A stretch of 64,000 bases of DNA, from NCBI RefSeq assembly GCF_000154445.1, contig NZ_DS499563.1; one strand, written 5' to 3'. Below the pieces are notes generated by a model that saw only the letters and a program-made list of their open reading frames with translations, was not told where the DNA came from and made no database searches. Shown one piece after another: positions 1 through 9,442 of this stretch (position 1 is the first letter of the stretch; the number at the start of each line of letters is the position of its first letter). The stretch comes from Intestinibacter bartlettii (GTDB taxonomy: Bacteria; Bacillota; Clostridia; Peptostreptococcales; Peptostreptococcaceae). Made by a program: the position numbers and the translations under genes.

Positions 1-406
1 GATGTAATTGATTAAAATAGTCATTATACTCATCTTTATATTTTTTAATCAAAGATTTTGGTTCATGGTTTCCTATTATATAGTAAACTCTATAAAGTTT
101 ACTTATTTCTTTCATAAAATCTAATGCTACATTATAATTATTATTTTCTCCATCTATTAAGTCACCCGTAACCACTACTATATCTGGATTTAGTGATTTT
201 ATTTTTTGTATTAATTTTTTATTATTTTCACCAAATAATTTACTATGTAAATCTGAAATTTGAACTATATTATACCCATCAAATTCCTTTGGCACTTTTT
301 TGTTTTCTACTACATATTTTGTTACTTCCAATGTATTTACATTGTATTTTATATATAAATACATTAATATAAAAATACCAATAAATATAAAAATTATTTT
401 ATACAT
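1..406 (-). CDS. Metallophosphoesterase, membrane-anchored (C-terminus off the window)
   Basis: I translated the first 135 codons by hand. The protein starts with a hydrophobic anchor (about residues 3-18) and then shows the calcineurin-like phosphoesterase motifs in order: QISDLHS (D-x-H), VVTGDLID (GD-x2-D) and IGNHE. This matches the YkuE-type phosphoesterases that sit outside the membrane; substrate unknown. The ATG at 406 has a good AAGGAG ribosome binding site, and that site overlaps the TAA that would end the upstream TetR gene if its frameshift were corrected. The two genes are therefore a probable operon. The rest of the protein lies beyond base 1. Confidence 0.85.
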   Translation of the reverse strand, partial: MYKIIFIFIGIFILMYLYIKYNVNTLEVTKYVVENKKVPKEFDGYNIVQISDLHSKLFGENNKKLIQKIKSLNPDIVVVTGDLIDGENNNYNVALDFMKEISKLYRVYYIIGNHEPKSLIKKYKDEYNDYFNQLH

Positions 407-416
407 GAAATACTCC

Positions 417-1086
417 TTAAACTTTATTTAGAAATATGTCAAAGCTTTCTAAAAGCTCATCAATATTTAAGTTATTAGCTATATCTATTGCATTATCTAC
501 AATTTCATATACCTTCTTTTTTGTCTATTATATCTAGTAAAAACAATCTTGTTAATAATACTGATTTTATAATATCTTCTATATCTAAACCTATTTCTTT
601 ATTGTAGTACCTTCTAAGTAGTTCTTCTTCTCCTGCACATCCAACAGCAACACTTATATATATATCTTTTTCTTTTACATTGTAATGTGTCTCAAGTGCT
701 TTTTTCTCAAATAATTCTATTAGTAAATTTACATATTCTTTTCTTATCATAGGTACTTTAGAGGCCTCAATATATATTCTAAACAATTTTTCATATCTTA
801 CTATTGTATAAGTATATAAACATTGAGTTACAGCATAATTTAATAATAATTCACTATCATTCATATGATGATTACTTATCAATTCATAAATTTTGTTTAG
901 GATTGTTTTATAGATAAAAAGTAATATGTCTTCTTTCTTTTTGAAGTAATAATATAAATGACCTCTTCCTATTCCGACTGAATCCGCTATTTGTCTTATA
1001 GTAGTTTTTTCGTATCCGTTTACTAAAAAAAGATTAAAAGATTTTTTTATAATTTGTTCTTCAATATCTATTTTTTTATTGCTCAT
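417..1086 (-). pseudogene. TetR-family regulator with a 1-base frameshift near its C-terminus
   Basis: The N-terminus is a clear TetR helix-turn-helix (TIRQIADSVGIGRGHLYYYF, about residues 27-46). As written, the frame ends at 505 after 193 residues. Removing one A from the A6 run near 520-526 continues the frame as KKKVYEIVDNA and on to NKV, with a TAA at 417-419. That adds about 30 amphipathic residues and brings the stop onto the ribosome binding site of the downstream metallophosphoesterase. This is the usual operon spacing and argues the extension is real. It may be a sequencing error, a recent mutation or a slippage site. The shorter product could still fold and bind DNA. Confidence 0.75.
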
Positions 1087-1263
1087 AACTATTTCTCCTT
1101 AAATTTTATTCGTTTTAAATATAAATATTGGGCGCTAACATTATATTTTAAAGAATAATATATATTATTAATTTAATATATTTTTTTTAGACATACAATA
1201 TCTAAAATAAATTGAGAAATATTTAAAATATCTTATACTTTATTATACAACAAAAACGCAATT

Positions 1264-1306
1264 AAAAATGTTATCTCAAAAATAAATATTTTGAAATAAC
1301 ATTTTT
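1264..1306. terminator. Bidirectional hairpin terminator
   Basis: AAAATGTTAT and ATAACATTTT arms surround an AT-rich loop, with A and T runs on the two sides. It lies directly after the stop of the minus-strand lipoprotein gene. Confidence 0.7.
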
Positions 1307-1308
1307 TC

Positions 1309-2043
1309 TTAGTCTATATTCTCTTGTATACTTGATAGTATGTTCGTACAATCTTGTTCTCCTATATCAATAATTATATCGTCTTTATAGGCAATCATCA
1401 AAAAGTCGCTATCTTTTACATCATAAATATCTATATTTATAGGATCATCTAAATCCATATAAATACTATATTTACATTTTTTATGCTTAATTATATCAGA
1501 TAAACTGCTTTTTTCTTTTCCAATATAATTATTTAGTTTATCTCTATCAATATTATCCATATTCAAATTATCATAATTAGTATATGATGAAATTGATATA
1601 TTTGACTTTTCATCCATTAGCTGAGATACATCAAAATTTTTGAAATCACAAGTTTCAACTTGATTTACTTTTTCATTTTTTAATCCTATATAAATAGCAC
1701 TTCCATCTAATTTATAATCTGATGTATATTTAGGATATAGTAAACCCGTACTTAAAACTTTTACATCATCTACCTGCGCACCTTTTATCTTATTTACATC
1801 CTTAAAATCATTTATATTATCTATTTTTAAAGAATATATTGTACTATATGGGCTCCCCATATTTTGTAAAACATAATCATAACTTTTATCCATGATTACA
1901 TTTACATCGTTTTGTACTTTTGTCATGGTATTTCTCTCGATTGCTTCTTTTGAAACATTTTTATCATTCATACCTGAAGTCGAACATCCAACTAAGAATA
2001 TTACTGGTATCATCATTAAAATTAGTTTCTTAATACACTTCAT
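1309..2043 (-). CDS. Lipoprotein of unknown function
   Basis: The 244-residue protein has a lipoprotein signal peptide: basic start, hydrophobic core and lipobox LVGC with the acylated Cys at residue 20. The mature part is acidic, Asn/Asp rich and has no motif I recognise. It would be attached to the outer face of the membrane. The ATG is preceded by AAGGAGGG. It stands alone between two hairpin terminators, so it is probably monocistronic. No function can be given. Confidence 0.8.
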   Translation of the reverse strand: MKCIKKLILMMIPVIFLVGCSTSGMNDKNVSKEAIERNTMTKVQNDVNVIMDKSYDYVLQNMGSPYSTIYSLKIDNINDFKDVNKIKGAQVDDVKVLSTGLLYPKYTSDYKLDGSAIYIGLKNEKVNQVETCDFKNFDVSQLMDEKSNISISSYTNYDNLNMDNIDRDKLNNYIGKEKSSLSDIIKHKKCKYSIYMDLDDPINIDIYDVKDSDFLMIAYKDDIIIDIGEQDCTNILSSIQENID

Positions 2044-2358
2044 ATGCCAGCCCTCCTTTTCCTTGTAATTGGTACAATATATAGATTTTCTTATATATAA
2101 TTATACATGTTTATCTAAATATAAAAATAGTTTTTGCACACTTGTAATACTTTTGTAATTGTATTTCCTATATTATTAAAATATTGTAATTAATACCTAT
2201 ATTTTAATAATATAACAAAATCCCTATAAAAATCAACAACTTTATAGTATATAATGGGTTTTATCTATACATTATAAAAATTAATTATCACTTGTACTAT
2301 ATAATAATTAATTCATAAAACAATATATATAACAATATATATAACTTTTTTGTAATTA
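2044..2358. other. AT-rich intergenic region
   Basis: Upstream region of the minus-strand lipoprotein. No gene is visible. It contains a short direct repeat (CAATATATATAA, twice, about 2321-2344) and presumably the lipoprotein promoter. Confidence 0.5.
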
Positions 2359-2401
2359 AAAAAACCAGCCACAAATTTATTATTTATAACTGGTTTTTTA
2401 T
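2359..2401. terminator. Hairpin terminator after the M18 aminopeptidase
   Basis: AAAAAACCAG and CTGGTTTTTT arms lie just beyond the stop of the minus-strand gene. The runs make it potentially bidirectional. Confidence 0.75.
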
Positions 2402-2409
2402 AGCCTTTA

Positions 2410-3789
2410 TTATTTATTTAAAAATGCTTTATATCCTCTATACATTTCAAATATATCTGCTTTTGATATTATTTCATAAGGCGCATGCATGCTAAGTACT
2501 CCAACTCCACAATCTAATACTTGTGCATCGTAGTTTGCTAATATGTAGGCGATAGTTCCGCCTCCACCTTCATCAACTTTTCCTAATTCTCCACTTTGCC
2601 ATACTACATTTGCTTCATTGAATATACTTCTTATTTCTCCAACAAATTCAGCATTTGCATCGCTTGTACCACTTTTTCCTCTTGCACCAGTATATTTAGA
2701 TATACAAACTCCATAACCTATGTGGCAAGAGTTGTTTTTTTCATATACTGATGAATAATTAGGATCGTAACCTGCATTTACATCAGCTGATAATACTTTA
2801 GAATTTGAAAATGCTCTTCTAATTTTTAAATCAGAATAATCAGTTTGCATATTTATAAGTTCTGCAACTGTATTTTCATAGAATCTAGAATGCATTCCTG
2901 TATTTCCATTAGAACCTGTTTCTTCTTTATCAGCACATAATATAGATGCTGTATATTCTGGATTTTCAGTTTCAAGGATAGCTTTTACCCCAGCAAATGA
3001 ACAAACTCTATCATCATGTCCATAAGATAATATCATAGAGCTATCAAATCCAAGATTTTTAGCTTTTCCAGCTGGAACTATTTCTATTTCGGCACTTATA
3101 AAATCTTCTTCTACTAAATTATATTTCGAATTTAATATATTTAATATATTCATCTTAACTTTATCTTTTTCTTGATCTTCATCAGGTATGCTTCCTATTA
3201 ATAAGTTTAAGTCTTCACCTTCTATACCTTTTTCAAGAGTTTTTTGTCTTTGCTTAGCTGCTAAGTGAGGAAGTAAATCTGTTACACAAAATACTGGATC
3301 ATTTTCTTCATCACCTATATTTATTTCAACTTTGCTTCCATCTCTTAATATTACAACTCCATACATAGCCAGAGGTATTGTAACCCATTGATATTTTTTT
3401 ATTCCTCCATAGTAGTGAGTTTTAAAATATCCCATATTATCATCTTCATATAATGGATTTGGTTTTAAATCTAATCTTGGTGAATCTATATGACTTCCAA
3501 TTATTCTTAAACCTTTTTCAATATCTTGTTTTCCTATTATAAATAAAGCTATATTTTTATCTTTATTTATAGCGTAAATTTTATCGCCAGGTGATACTTT
3601 TTCTATATCTAAAATTGATTTAAATCCTTTTTCTATTGCCATTTTTTCAATTTCTTTGACGCATTTTCTTTCAGTTTTTCCTTTGTTTAGAAAGTCCATA
3701 TATTCATCTGAATACTTCATTACAGCATCTATATTATTCATTTCATTTATGACTTTCCATCCATTTCTCAACTCGTATTTAAGATTCAT
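2410..3789 (-). CDS. M18-family aminopeptidase
   Basis: A 459-residue zinc aminopeptidase of family M18, which removes N-terminal residues from peptides in the cytoplasm. Family motifs are present in order: GSHIDSPRLDLKP, the HYYGG loop, YGHDDR, DKEETGS, DVNAGYDP and MHAPYE, supplying the two-metal ligands and the catalytic Glu. The length is normal. I chose the ATG at 3789 because GGAGGG lies at proper spacing before it; a TTG 15 bases upstream overlaps that site and is less likely. It follows the small YnzC-like gene closely and may be co-transcribed with it. Confidence 0.93.
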   Translation of the reverse strand: MNLKYELRNGWKVINEMNNIDAVMKYSDEYMDFLNKGKTERKCVKEIEKMAIEKGFKSILDIEKVSPGDKIYAINKDKNIALFIIGKQDIEKGLRIIGSHIDSPRLDLKPNPLYEDDNMGYFKTHYYGGIKKYQWVTIPLAMYGVVILRDGSKVEINIGDEENDPVFCVTDLLPHLAAKQRQKTLEKGIEGEDLNLLIGSIPDEDQEKDKVKMNILNILNSKYNLVEEDFISAEIEIVPAGKAKNLGFDSSMILSYGHDDRVCSFAGVKAILETENPEYTASILCADKEETGSNGNTGMHSRFYENTVAELINMQTDYSDLKIRRAFSNSKVLSADVNAGYDPNYSSVYEKNNSCHIGYGVCISKYTGARGKSGTSDANAEFVGEIRSIFNEANVVWQSGELGKVDEGGGGTIAYILANYDAQVLDCGVGVLSMHAPYEIISKADIFEMYRGYKAFLNK

Positions 3790-3814
3790 ATTTGATCCCT
3801 CCAATCTTTTGTTC

Positions 3815-4027
3815 CTAGTTATCTTTTTTCCCCTTCATACGTCTTTCATATTCTTCAGGTGAAACTACTTCTATATTTTCTAATCTAGCTCTGAAATTTT
3901 TTCTGAAATTAGCTAAGTATTCTTTTCTTAAAGCATCTCTTTCTTTTATTTCTTCTGGAGTTAAACCTTCAGCTTTATTTTTTCTTGCAAGTTCGTTAAT
4001 TCTATCTATTTTCTTTTGATCTACCAT
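3815..4027 (-). CDS. DUF896 / YnzC-like small protein
   Basis: About 70 residues, very charged and mostly helical. The conserved pattern IDRINELARK, then ERDALRKEYLANFRKNFR, is the signature of the DUF896 (YnzC) family of small cytoplasmic Firmicute proteins; role not settled. I place the start at the ATG at 4027 by comparison with family N-termini. A TTG five codons upstream is also open. Neither has a strong ribosome binding site, since the nearest AAAGGAG lies further upstream. Confidence 0.8.
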   Translation of the reverse strand: MVDQKKIDRINELARKNKAEGLTPEEIKERDALRKEYLANFRKNFRARLENIEVVSPEEYERRMKGKKDN

Positions 4028-4071
4028 ATTTACCACAGCCAAAACCTTATTTTTGGCATCTCCTTTACATT

Positions 4072-5490
4072 TTAATAAAAAATTTTATTACTTCTTAAAT
4101 TGTTTTGTTCTTTATAATTAGCTAGAAAAATATCTATATTATCGCTTATTATATCTATACCTTCTTTAATATCTTTTAATGAAGCATTTGCTATATTAAT
4201 TCTAAAATATCTATTATCTATTATATTATCAAAAAAATACGTTCCTGGAGTGATTATAACGCCTTTTTCTAAAAGGAATTTATAAAAATTATAAGATAGA
4301 TATCCTCGTGGAAGTTCAAAAAAGAAATTTATACCTCCACATGCTTTTCTAACTTTTATTTTATTACTTAATTTCTCATCTATTAATTTTTTAGCTAAGC
4401 TATATTTTTCATAATAGATATTATTTATATTATTTAAATATTGTTTCCAATTGAAGCAATTCATATAATAAAACATTGATTTTTGTATTAAACCTGGAGT
4501 TGAAATATCTGATGAATATTTCGCCCATAAAATTTGTGATTGCAATTCCATAGGAATTTCAACCATACCAATTCTAAGTCCTGGCATTAAAATCTTTGAA
4601 AAACTCTTTATATAAATCACCCTATCATTGTTATCATAACTTTTTAACGGAAGATTATCTTCTGAGTCAAAAGGAAAATCACTTATAAAATCATCTTCTA
4701 GTATATAAAAATCATACTCCTCTGACAACTCTATTAATTTTTTCTTTTTATAAGTTGAATAAGATATTCCTGTTGGATTTTGAAAATTCGGCATAACATA
4801 TATTAATTTAGGCTTTATTTTTTCGAGTTTTAACTTCAAAATTCCTATATCAATCCCATCATCTAGCATAGGTATTGATATTACTTTCGCCCCTCTACTT
4901 TTAAAAACCTCTAAAGCACCATTATAAGTCGGTTCTTCCACAAATACAACATCAGAATAATTTATAAGCCCTTTACATACTATGTCTATACCTTGTTGCG
5001 CCCCGGATATAATTTGTATATTTTCGCTATTTGTATTTATTTTTCTTTCTTTTAGATATTGTACTATCTTTTCTCTTAAATCCTTAGAACCTTTTCCTTC
5101 ATCATAATCAAATATTGTTGAACCATCATTTTCAAGTGCCATATTTATCGCTTTTTTATAGTCATCAATAGGAAACATATCAGCAGATGGATTACCACTA
5201 TCAAAATGGATTAATCCTTCATGTTTTATATTTTTTTCTTTTTTAAGCTTCATATTTGATACGAAAGTTCCACTTCCAACAATTTTATATACATATCCCT
5301 CATTTTCAAGCAATTCATAAACTTTTACTATAGTTGCATTGTTTACATTCATATAATTTGCAAGTTTACGAATTGGAGGTAATTTTTCATGTTCTTTTAT
5401 TTTATTATCTATAATTAATTTTTTTATATAATTATAAATTTGTAGATATTTACTACTCTCTTTATTTAACTCAAGTTTATATTTTTCCAT
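4072..5490 (-). CDS. MocR-type regulator (GntR HTH fused to a PLP aminotransferase-like domain)
   Basis: Residues 1-75 form a GntR winged helix (PPIRKLANYMNVNNATIVKV). Residues about 100-460 are a fold-type I aminotransferase domain with the PLP-lysine context SFSKILMPGLRIG and the cofactor-contacting stretches NFQNPTG and EDDF. Proteins of this design are transcription factors that sense PLP or an amino compound. The start ATG has AGGGG upstream. The PHP phosphatase is divergent 115 bases away and could be a target, but the sequence does not show this. Confidence 0.88.
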   Translation of the reverse strand: MEKYKLELNKESSKYLQIYNYIKKLIIDNKIKEHEKLPPIRKLANYMNVNNATIVKVYELLENEGYVYKIVGSGTFVSNMKLKKEKNIKHEGLIHFDSGNPSADMFPIDDYKKAINMALENDGSTIFDYDEGKGSKDLREKIVQYLKERKINTNSENIQIISGAQQGIDIVCKGLINYSDVVFVEEPTYNGALEVFKSRGAKVISIPMLDDGIDIGILKLKLEKIKPKLIYVMPNFQNPTGISYSTYKKKKLIELSEEYDFYILEDDFISDFPFDSEDNLPLKSYDNNDRVIYIKSFSKILMPGLRIGMVEIPMELQSQILWAKYSSDISTPGLIQKSMFYYMNCFNWKQYLNNINNIYYEKYSLAKKLIDEKLSNKIKVRKACGGINFFFELPRGYLSYNFYKFLLEKGVIITPGTYFFDNIIDNRYFRINIANASLKDIKEGIDIISDNIDIFLANYKEQNNLRSNKIFY

Positions 5491-5604
5491 TTTGTACCCC
5501 TATATTTTCTATATTTAACATTTTATCAAGATGTTAATTTTTATATTTAATACATTAATATGTATAATATATTATATAACAATTTTTTAGAAAGGGAAAA
5601 GATT

Positions 5605-6399
5605 ATGTACACAGATTATCATATACATTCGACTTTTTCTCCAGATGGTAAATCATCAATGGAAGAAATGATTTTAAGAGCTATTGATTTAAATTTAAAA
5701 GAAATTTGTTTTACTGACCATGTTGATTATGATATAAAATATATGGATCATTTTGTTGTAGATTATGAAGAGTATTTTAAGAGTTTAAATTACTTTATAG
5801 ATAAGTATAAAGATAAAATACGTATAAAAAAAGGTATTGAACTCGGCCTTCAAAAGGAATTATTTGATAAATGTAGTAAGGATGTAAAAAAATATCCTTT
5901 TGATTTTGTAATCTGTTCACAACATGCCATAGATAAGATGGACTTGTATTATAATGATTTTTTTGAATCTAAAGATGCTTATACTGCTTATGATATTTAT
6001 TATAAAGAATATTTAAATATAGTAAAAAACTACAAAGATTATAATACTTTAGGCCACTTAGATTTAATAAAAAGATATGGTCCTTATGACGAAATTCTAG
6101 ATGACGATTATTTTATCGATATAATTACAGAAATTTTAAGACAAGTTATCTATGATGGCAAAGGAATCGAAATCAATACTTCTTGTTTTAAATATAACTT
6201 ACCTGATTTAACTCCTTCTAGAAAAATAATTGAGCTTTATAAATCATTAGGTGGCGAAATTATAACAACTGGTTCCGACGCACATGCCACTGGATTTCTA
6301 GCTTGCAACTTTAAATATATTTATGATTATCTGAAAAGTATTGGATTTGAATATGTATGTACTTTTGACAAGATGAAACCTTTGTTTAATAAAATATAA
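5605..6399 (+). CDS. PHP-domain phosphatase, HisJ-like histidinol-phosphatase family
   Basis: A 264-residue PHP-domain metal-dependent phosphatase. Metal-binding motifs are HIHSTFSPDG, CFTDHVDY, GIELGL, SQHAID, GHLDLIKRYG and GSDAH, in family order. HisJ members dephosphorylate histidinol phosphate in histidine synthesis, but no other his genes lie here, so the physiological substrate is uncertain. The start is the ATG at 5605, preceded by GAAAGGG; an upstream in-frame ATG at 5560 has no ribosome binding site. Confidence 0.85.
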   Translation: MYTDYHIHSTFSPDGKSSMEEMILRAIDLNLKEICFTDHVDYDIKYMDHFVVDYEEYFKSLNYFIDKYKDKIRIKKGIELGLQKELFDKCSKDVKKYPFDFVICSQHAIDKMDLYYNDFFESKDAYTAYDIYYKEYLNIVKNYKDYNTLGHLDLIKRYGPYDEILDDDYFIDIITEILRQVIYDGKGIEINTSCFKYNLPDLTPSRKIIELYKSLGGEIITTGSDAHATGFLACNFKYIYDYLKSIGFEYVCTFDKMKPLFNKI

Positions 6400-6471
6400 C
6401 AATATAAAATTATCTTAAGATGCATTATAAAAACCTCCATTGAATAAATATTATCAGTAGGAGGTGATTTT

Positions 6472-7806
6472 TTGAGAAAAATTCCAAATCTTTTATTAGC
6501 AACTATAATCTTATCAATATCTAATATAATTGTAAGAGGTTTAGGATTTATATATAAGATTTTTTTATCAAACATAATAGGTGAACAAGGCCTTGGAATA
6601 TATCATATAGTATTTAACTTTCTTATGATATGTATAGCATTAACTACTACAGGTATTCCGACTGCTTTAAGCTGCTTAATTTCAGCTAATAATACTTTAA
6701 AAAACAAAAAAGAAACTAATATACTTTTTATATCTACACTTTATGTATCTTTTTTTATTGCATTTTTTATATCGATATTTATATCTTTAAATAGCGAATT
6801 TTTAGCAGATACTTTTTTACATAACCCACAACTAAACCTTTTTATCTTGGCAATATGTCCTGCTGTTGTTTTGATAACTATCTCAAATGTTTTAAGGAGT
6901 TATTTTTACGGAATTAAAAAGGTAGTAATCCCGGCAGTTGGACAAATATTAGAACAAATTTCTAGAATATTATTTTTAATATTAGTCTATTACTACATAA
7001 AAAATGATAATGTATTATGTTATAGTGCACTTATCGCTATTTCAATTGGCGAAATGATAAATATAATATTTATTACTGTAAATCTCTATAATGATTCTAA
7101 TCTATATAAAAAATTAAGCATAGATATAAATGATTTTAAACATGCATCTTTTGAAACACTAAAAATGTCTATACCTATAACATGCAATAGAATGTCTAGC
7201 ATTGTGCTTCAGTCTATAAGTTCTATAATTATACCTTCTAGATTGATTCTCGCAAATATGAGTTATACAGCTGCTTTAGGGGCTTACGGTATTATAAGTG
7301 GTATGGTTATGCCGTTTATATACCTTCCATTTTCAGTAGGTTCAGCATTAGTCGTAAACTTAATTCCAAGTATATCTGGTGAAGTTGCCCTTAAAAATAA
7401 TAACCTCCTTATGAAAAAAATTAAATATTCTATAGGATTAACCTTATTTGTAAGTGTATTATGTTCGATATTATTTTATTTTTTAGGAGAAGATATTTGT
7501 TTATTATTTTTTAAAAATAAAATTGCAGGTCAGTATTTAAAAGCCATGTTCCTTGCACCAATTTTTTTATCTCTAAATCAAACTCTATCTGCAATATTAC
7601 ATGGTATTAGAAAAGAATTTATTTCTAGCTTTAATACTATTTTAGGTATGGCAATACAATTAATTTGTCTATATTTTTTATTGCCTATTCCTAGCTTAAA
7701 TATATATGCTTACATATATGTAGTAACCGGTGCCGCTATATTTACTACCTTATTACATTCAATATCATTAATCCATGCTTTAAAGAACTCAAATAAGGTT
7801 ATTTAA
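6472..7806 (+). CDS. SpoVB-like polysaccharide/lipid flippase (MATE/MOP superfamily)
   Basis: A 444-residue protein with about 12 hydrophobic segments and the MOP-flippase N-terminus (IPNLLLATIILSISNIIVRG). It resembles the SpoVB/MurJ branch that moves lipid-linked sugars across the membrane, often for spore cortex or envelope synthesis. Which substrate it moves cannot be told. Translation starts at a TTG 7 bases after GGAGGTGA. That site lies in a possible hairpin with ACCTCC at 6433-6438. It follows the PHP gene by 72 bases. Confidence 0.82.
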   Translation: MRKIPNLLLATIILSISNIIVRGLGFIYKIFLSNIIGEQGLGIYHIVFNFLMICIALTTTGIPTALSCLISANNTLKNKKETNILFISTLYVSFFIAFFISIFISLNSEFLADTFLHNPQLNLFILAICPAVVLITISNVLRSYFYGIKKVVIPAVGQILEQISRILFLILVYYYIKNDNVLCYSALIAISIGEMINIIFITVNLYNDSNLYKKLSIDINDFKHASFETLKMSIPITCNRMSSIVLQSISSIIIPSRLILANMSYTAALGAYGIISGMVMPFIYLPFSVGSALVVNLIPSISGEVALKNNNLLMKKIKYSIGLTLFVSVLCSILFYFLGEDICLLFFKNKIAGQYLKAMFLAPIFLSLNQTLSAILHGIRKEFISSFNTILGMAIQLICLYFLLPIPSLNIYAYIYVVTGAAIFTTLLHSISLIHALKNSNKVI

Positions 7807-7934
7807 TATGTGCATAAAGAAATCTTTATTCTAAAGACCCTTAAAGATGTAGATTTCTTTGAAACACATATACGAAAATTATACTTATCCACAATCTATA
7901 AATGAATATAATTTCCTATGTGTTATAAAAAAAG
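7807..7934. repeat. Intergenic palindromic repeat, copy A
   Basis: About 128 bases that match 29619-29747 almost base for base, with a few substitutions and one indel. It holds an inner hairpin (AAAGAAATCT / AGATTTCTTT) followed by a larger palindrome whose arms begin AACACATA and end TATGTGTT. It sits just after the flippase stop and before a terminator. Confidence 0.85.
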
Positions 7935-7982
7935 CAACCAATACAAAGTATTATATTATAAACTTTATATTGGTTGTTTTAA
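7929..7982. terminator. Strong hairpin between convergent genes
   Basis: AAGCAACCAATACAAAGT pairs with ACTTTATATTGGTTGTTTT, with a T run on the plus side and an A run on the other. It can serve the flippase (plus) and the Cys-rich gene (minus). Confidence 0.8.
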
Positions 7983-8065
7983 TATATTTAAATTAAATAC
8001 TAAATATATAATTTAATATTTAAGCATTTTTATTCCTAATTAATTTTAACAATTAAATCATTTTA

Positions 8066-9217
8066 TTATTGTAAGCAACTATCAAAATCAAAGTTTGCTG
8101 TTTGTACAGGTATATCTCTAGCTTGAACTGGTTCAATTGTAGATAATACAGCCATTGTTCCATAACTTAATAAGCTTACAGTTAATCTCATTACTAAATT
8201 AGCATATACAGGATCTACTATACTTATAGTGTATGCTCCTCCTGCAACAGTAGGAGTTGTTATAGTTGCATTTATGCATCCTAATGTCAATTTAGCTTGA
8301 TAATATTGATCTGCAAGAACAGGAGTTAAGTTTGGTCTTCTGCATAATGCTCCTTTTAATGAATCAAACGTAAATGAAATATTTGTTTGTACATTTATTG
8401 TAGTTCTTACTTCTATATTTGTGCATCCACATTTTCCTCTTAATAATACAGGTATTGTTTCAGTCGTTGGCGCTGTTGGTGATGATACTGTTGCTGATAA
8501 AGTTGGTTGATTATATTCTAAAGTTGTTCCTAAACATTGTTTACAACATTGTAGTGAAGCCGGTAGATTTATAGGTGATCTGACTAATCTAGTATAAGTT
8601 GTATTAAATACATTAGTTTGTGTTAATGCTACCCCTCCTAATGTTGGTGCTCCTGTATTTATAGCTAAATTAAGATCTCCAAAGCAAACTTCTTTTACTT
8701 TAAATCTATAAGTTCCTGGATTTAAAGGTGCTCCAGTTACAGTTACAGTTGGACTTGTAAGTGCCCCTGCTGCTAATACAGGTGTTGCTGAAGTTGCTAC
8801 TCTATCAAATTTTATCATATCAGAAACTTGATACCCAGCAATTAAACGAGTCATACTGTTTGCTGCTGTTATAGGTGGTGGAACTATTGAATTATCACAA
8901 CAATTATTAGAGCTGCCACTTTCACAATTTACTGTTGCACAGCTTGTATATGTTGAATCAGTTACTGTTACTGGTTCACATACCTCATTACATACTTGAT
9001 TTCCTGGACCTTGTGGGTTACAACCACATGGCATATTTTGTTGAGGTGGTAGTGGTTGCATTGGTGGTAGTGGTTGTATTTGTTGCATTGGTGCCACCTC
9101 TTTATAATTAAATTCTCTTTCTCCCATAACAAATTGTCTTGGGTCTATCATCATATCTTGTGTAAATTGATTTCCTTTTATCACTCTAGTATTCATTGTA
9201 TTTTTATTACATTGCAT
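8066..9217 (-). CDS. Cysteine-rich spore-surface protein, paralogue of the CdeC-like protein
   Basis: A 383-residue protein with clustered cysteines. It has a Pro/Gln-rich stretch (about residues 43-60, QPLPPMQPLPPQQ) and a large Thr/Val-rich second half. The core aligns by eye with the neighbouring CdeC-like protein: both carry KCGCT, then an FDSL or YNTL segment, a Q-Y-Q region and L(S/T)(V/L)GC at matching spacing. It is probably a structural protein of the coat or exosporium, cross-linked by disulfides. It has no signal peptide, as expected for a mother-cell product. GGGAGGT precedes the ATG, and a 14-base motif shared with other spore-surface genes lies at 9270-9283. Confidence 0.7.
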   Translation of the reverse strand: MQCNKNTMNTRVIKGNQFTQDMMIDPRQFVMGEREFNYKEVAPMQQIQPLPPMQPLPPQQNMPCGCNPQGPGNQVCNEVCEPVTVTDSTYTSCATVNCESGSSNNCCDNSIVPPPITAANSMTRLIAGYQVSDMIKFDRVATSATPVLAAGALTSPTVTVTGAPLNPGTYRFKVKEVCFGDLNLAINTGAPTLGGVALTQTNVFNTTYTRLVRSPINLPASLQCCKQCLGTTLEYNQPTLSATVSSPTAPTTETIPVLLRGKCGCTNIEVRTTINVQTNISFTFDSLKGALCRRPNLTPVLADQYYQAKLTLGCINATITTPTVAGGAYTISIVDPVYANLVMRLTVSLLSYGTMAVLSTIEPVQARDIPVQTANFDFDSCLQ

Positions 9218-9269
9218 TACTAATTACCTCCCATTAATATAAACTTTTGGCTAAACTAATTTCTTAACC

Positions 9270-9283
9270 TACTAAATACTATG
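9270..9283 (-). promoter_or_regulatory. Shared promoter-like motif (CATAGTATTTAGTA)
   Basis: Read on the minus strand, 53 bases before the start codon. Matches two other spore-surface upstream regions at 13-14 of 14 bases and resembles the -10 element of sigma-K promoters (CATA-N3-TA). Confidence 0.45.
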
Positions 9284-9442
9284 TTTGATATGCGAATTTT
9301 GTTCTTATTTTCAACAAAAAGTAAAAAAAAATTTTTTTTTGTAGAAAATTAAGTTTATTTATAATCTCAATTGATAATATTTGATTAATATAAAGAATAT
9401 AATTTCATATGAGAAATATATATATTTATAGAGGTGAGTTAT

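Noticed and set aside
505..525. Programmed -1 ribosomal frameshift at the A6 run of the TetR gene
   Set aside because: A -1 shift leads quickly to a stop; only loss of one base (or +1) restores the frame, so the classic slippery mechanism does not fit.
4028..4062. Nine-codon leader frame (MPKIRFWLW) before the YnzC-like gene
   Set aside because: The AAAGGAG directly touches its ATG, so it could hardly be translated; no pattern of attenuation was seen.
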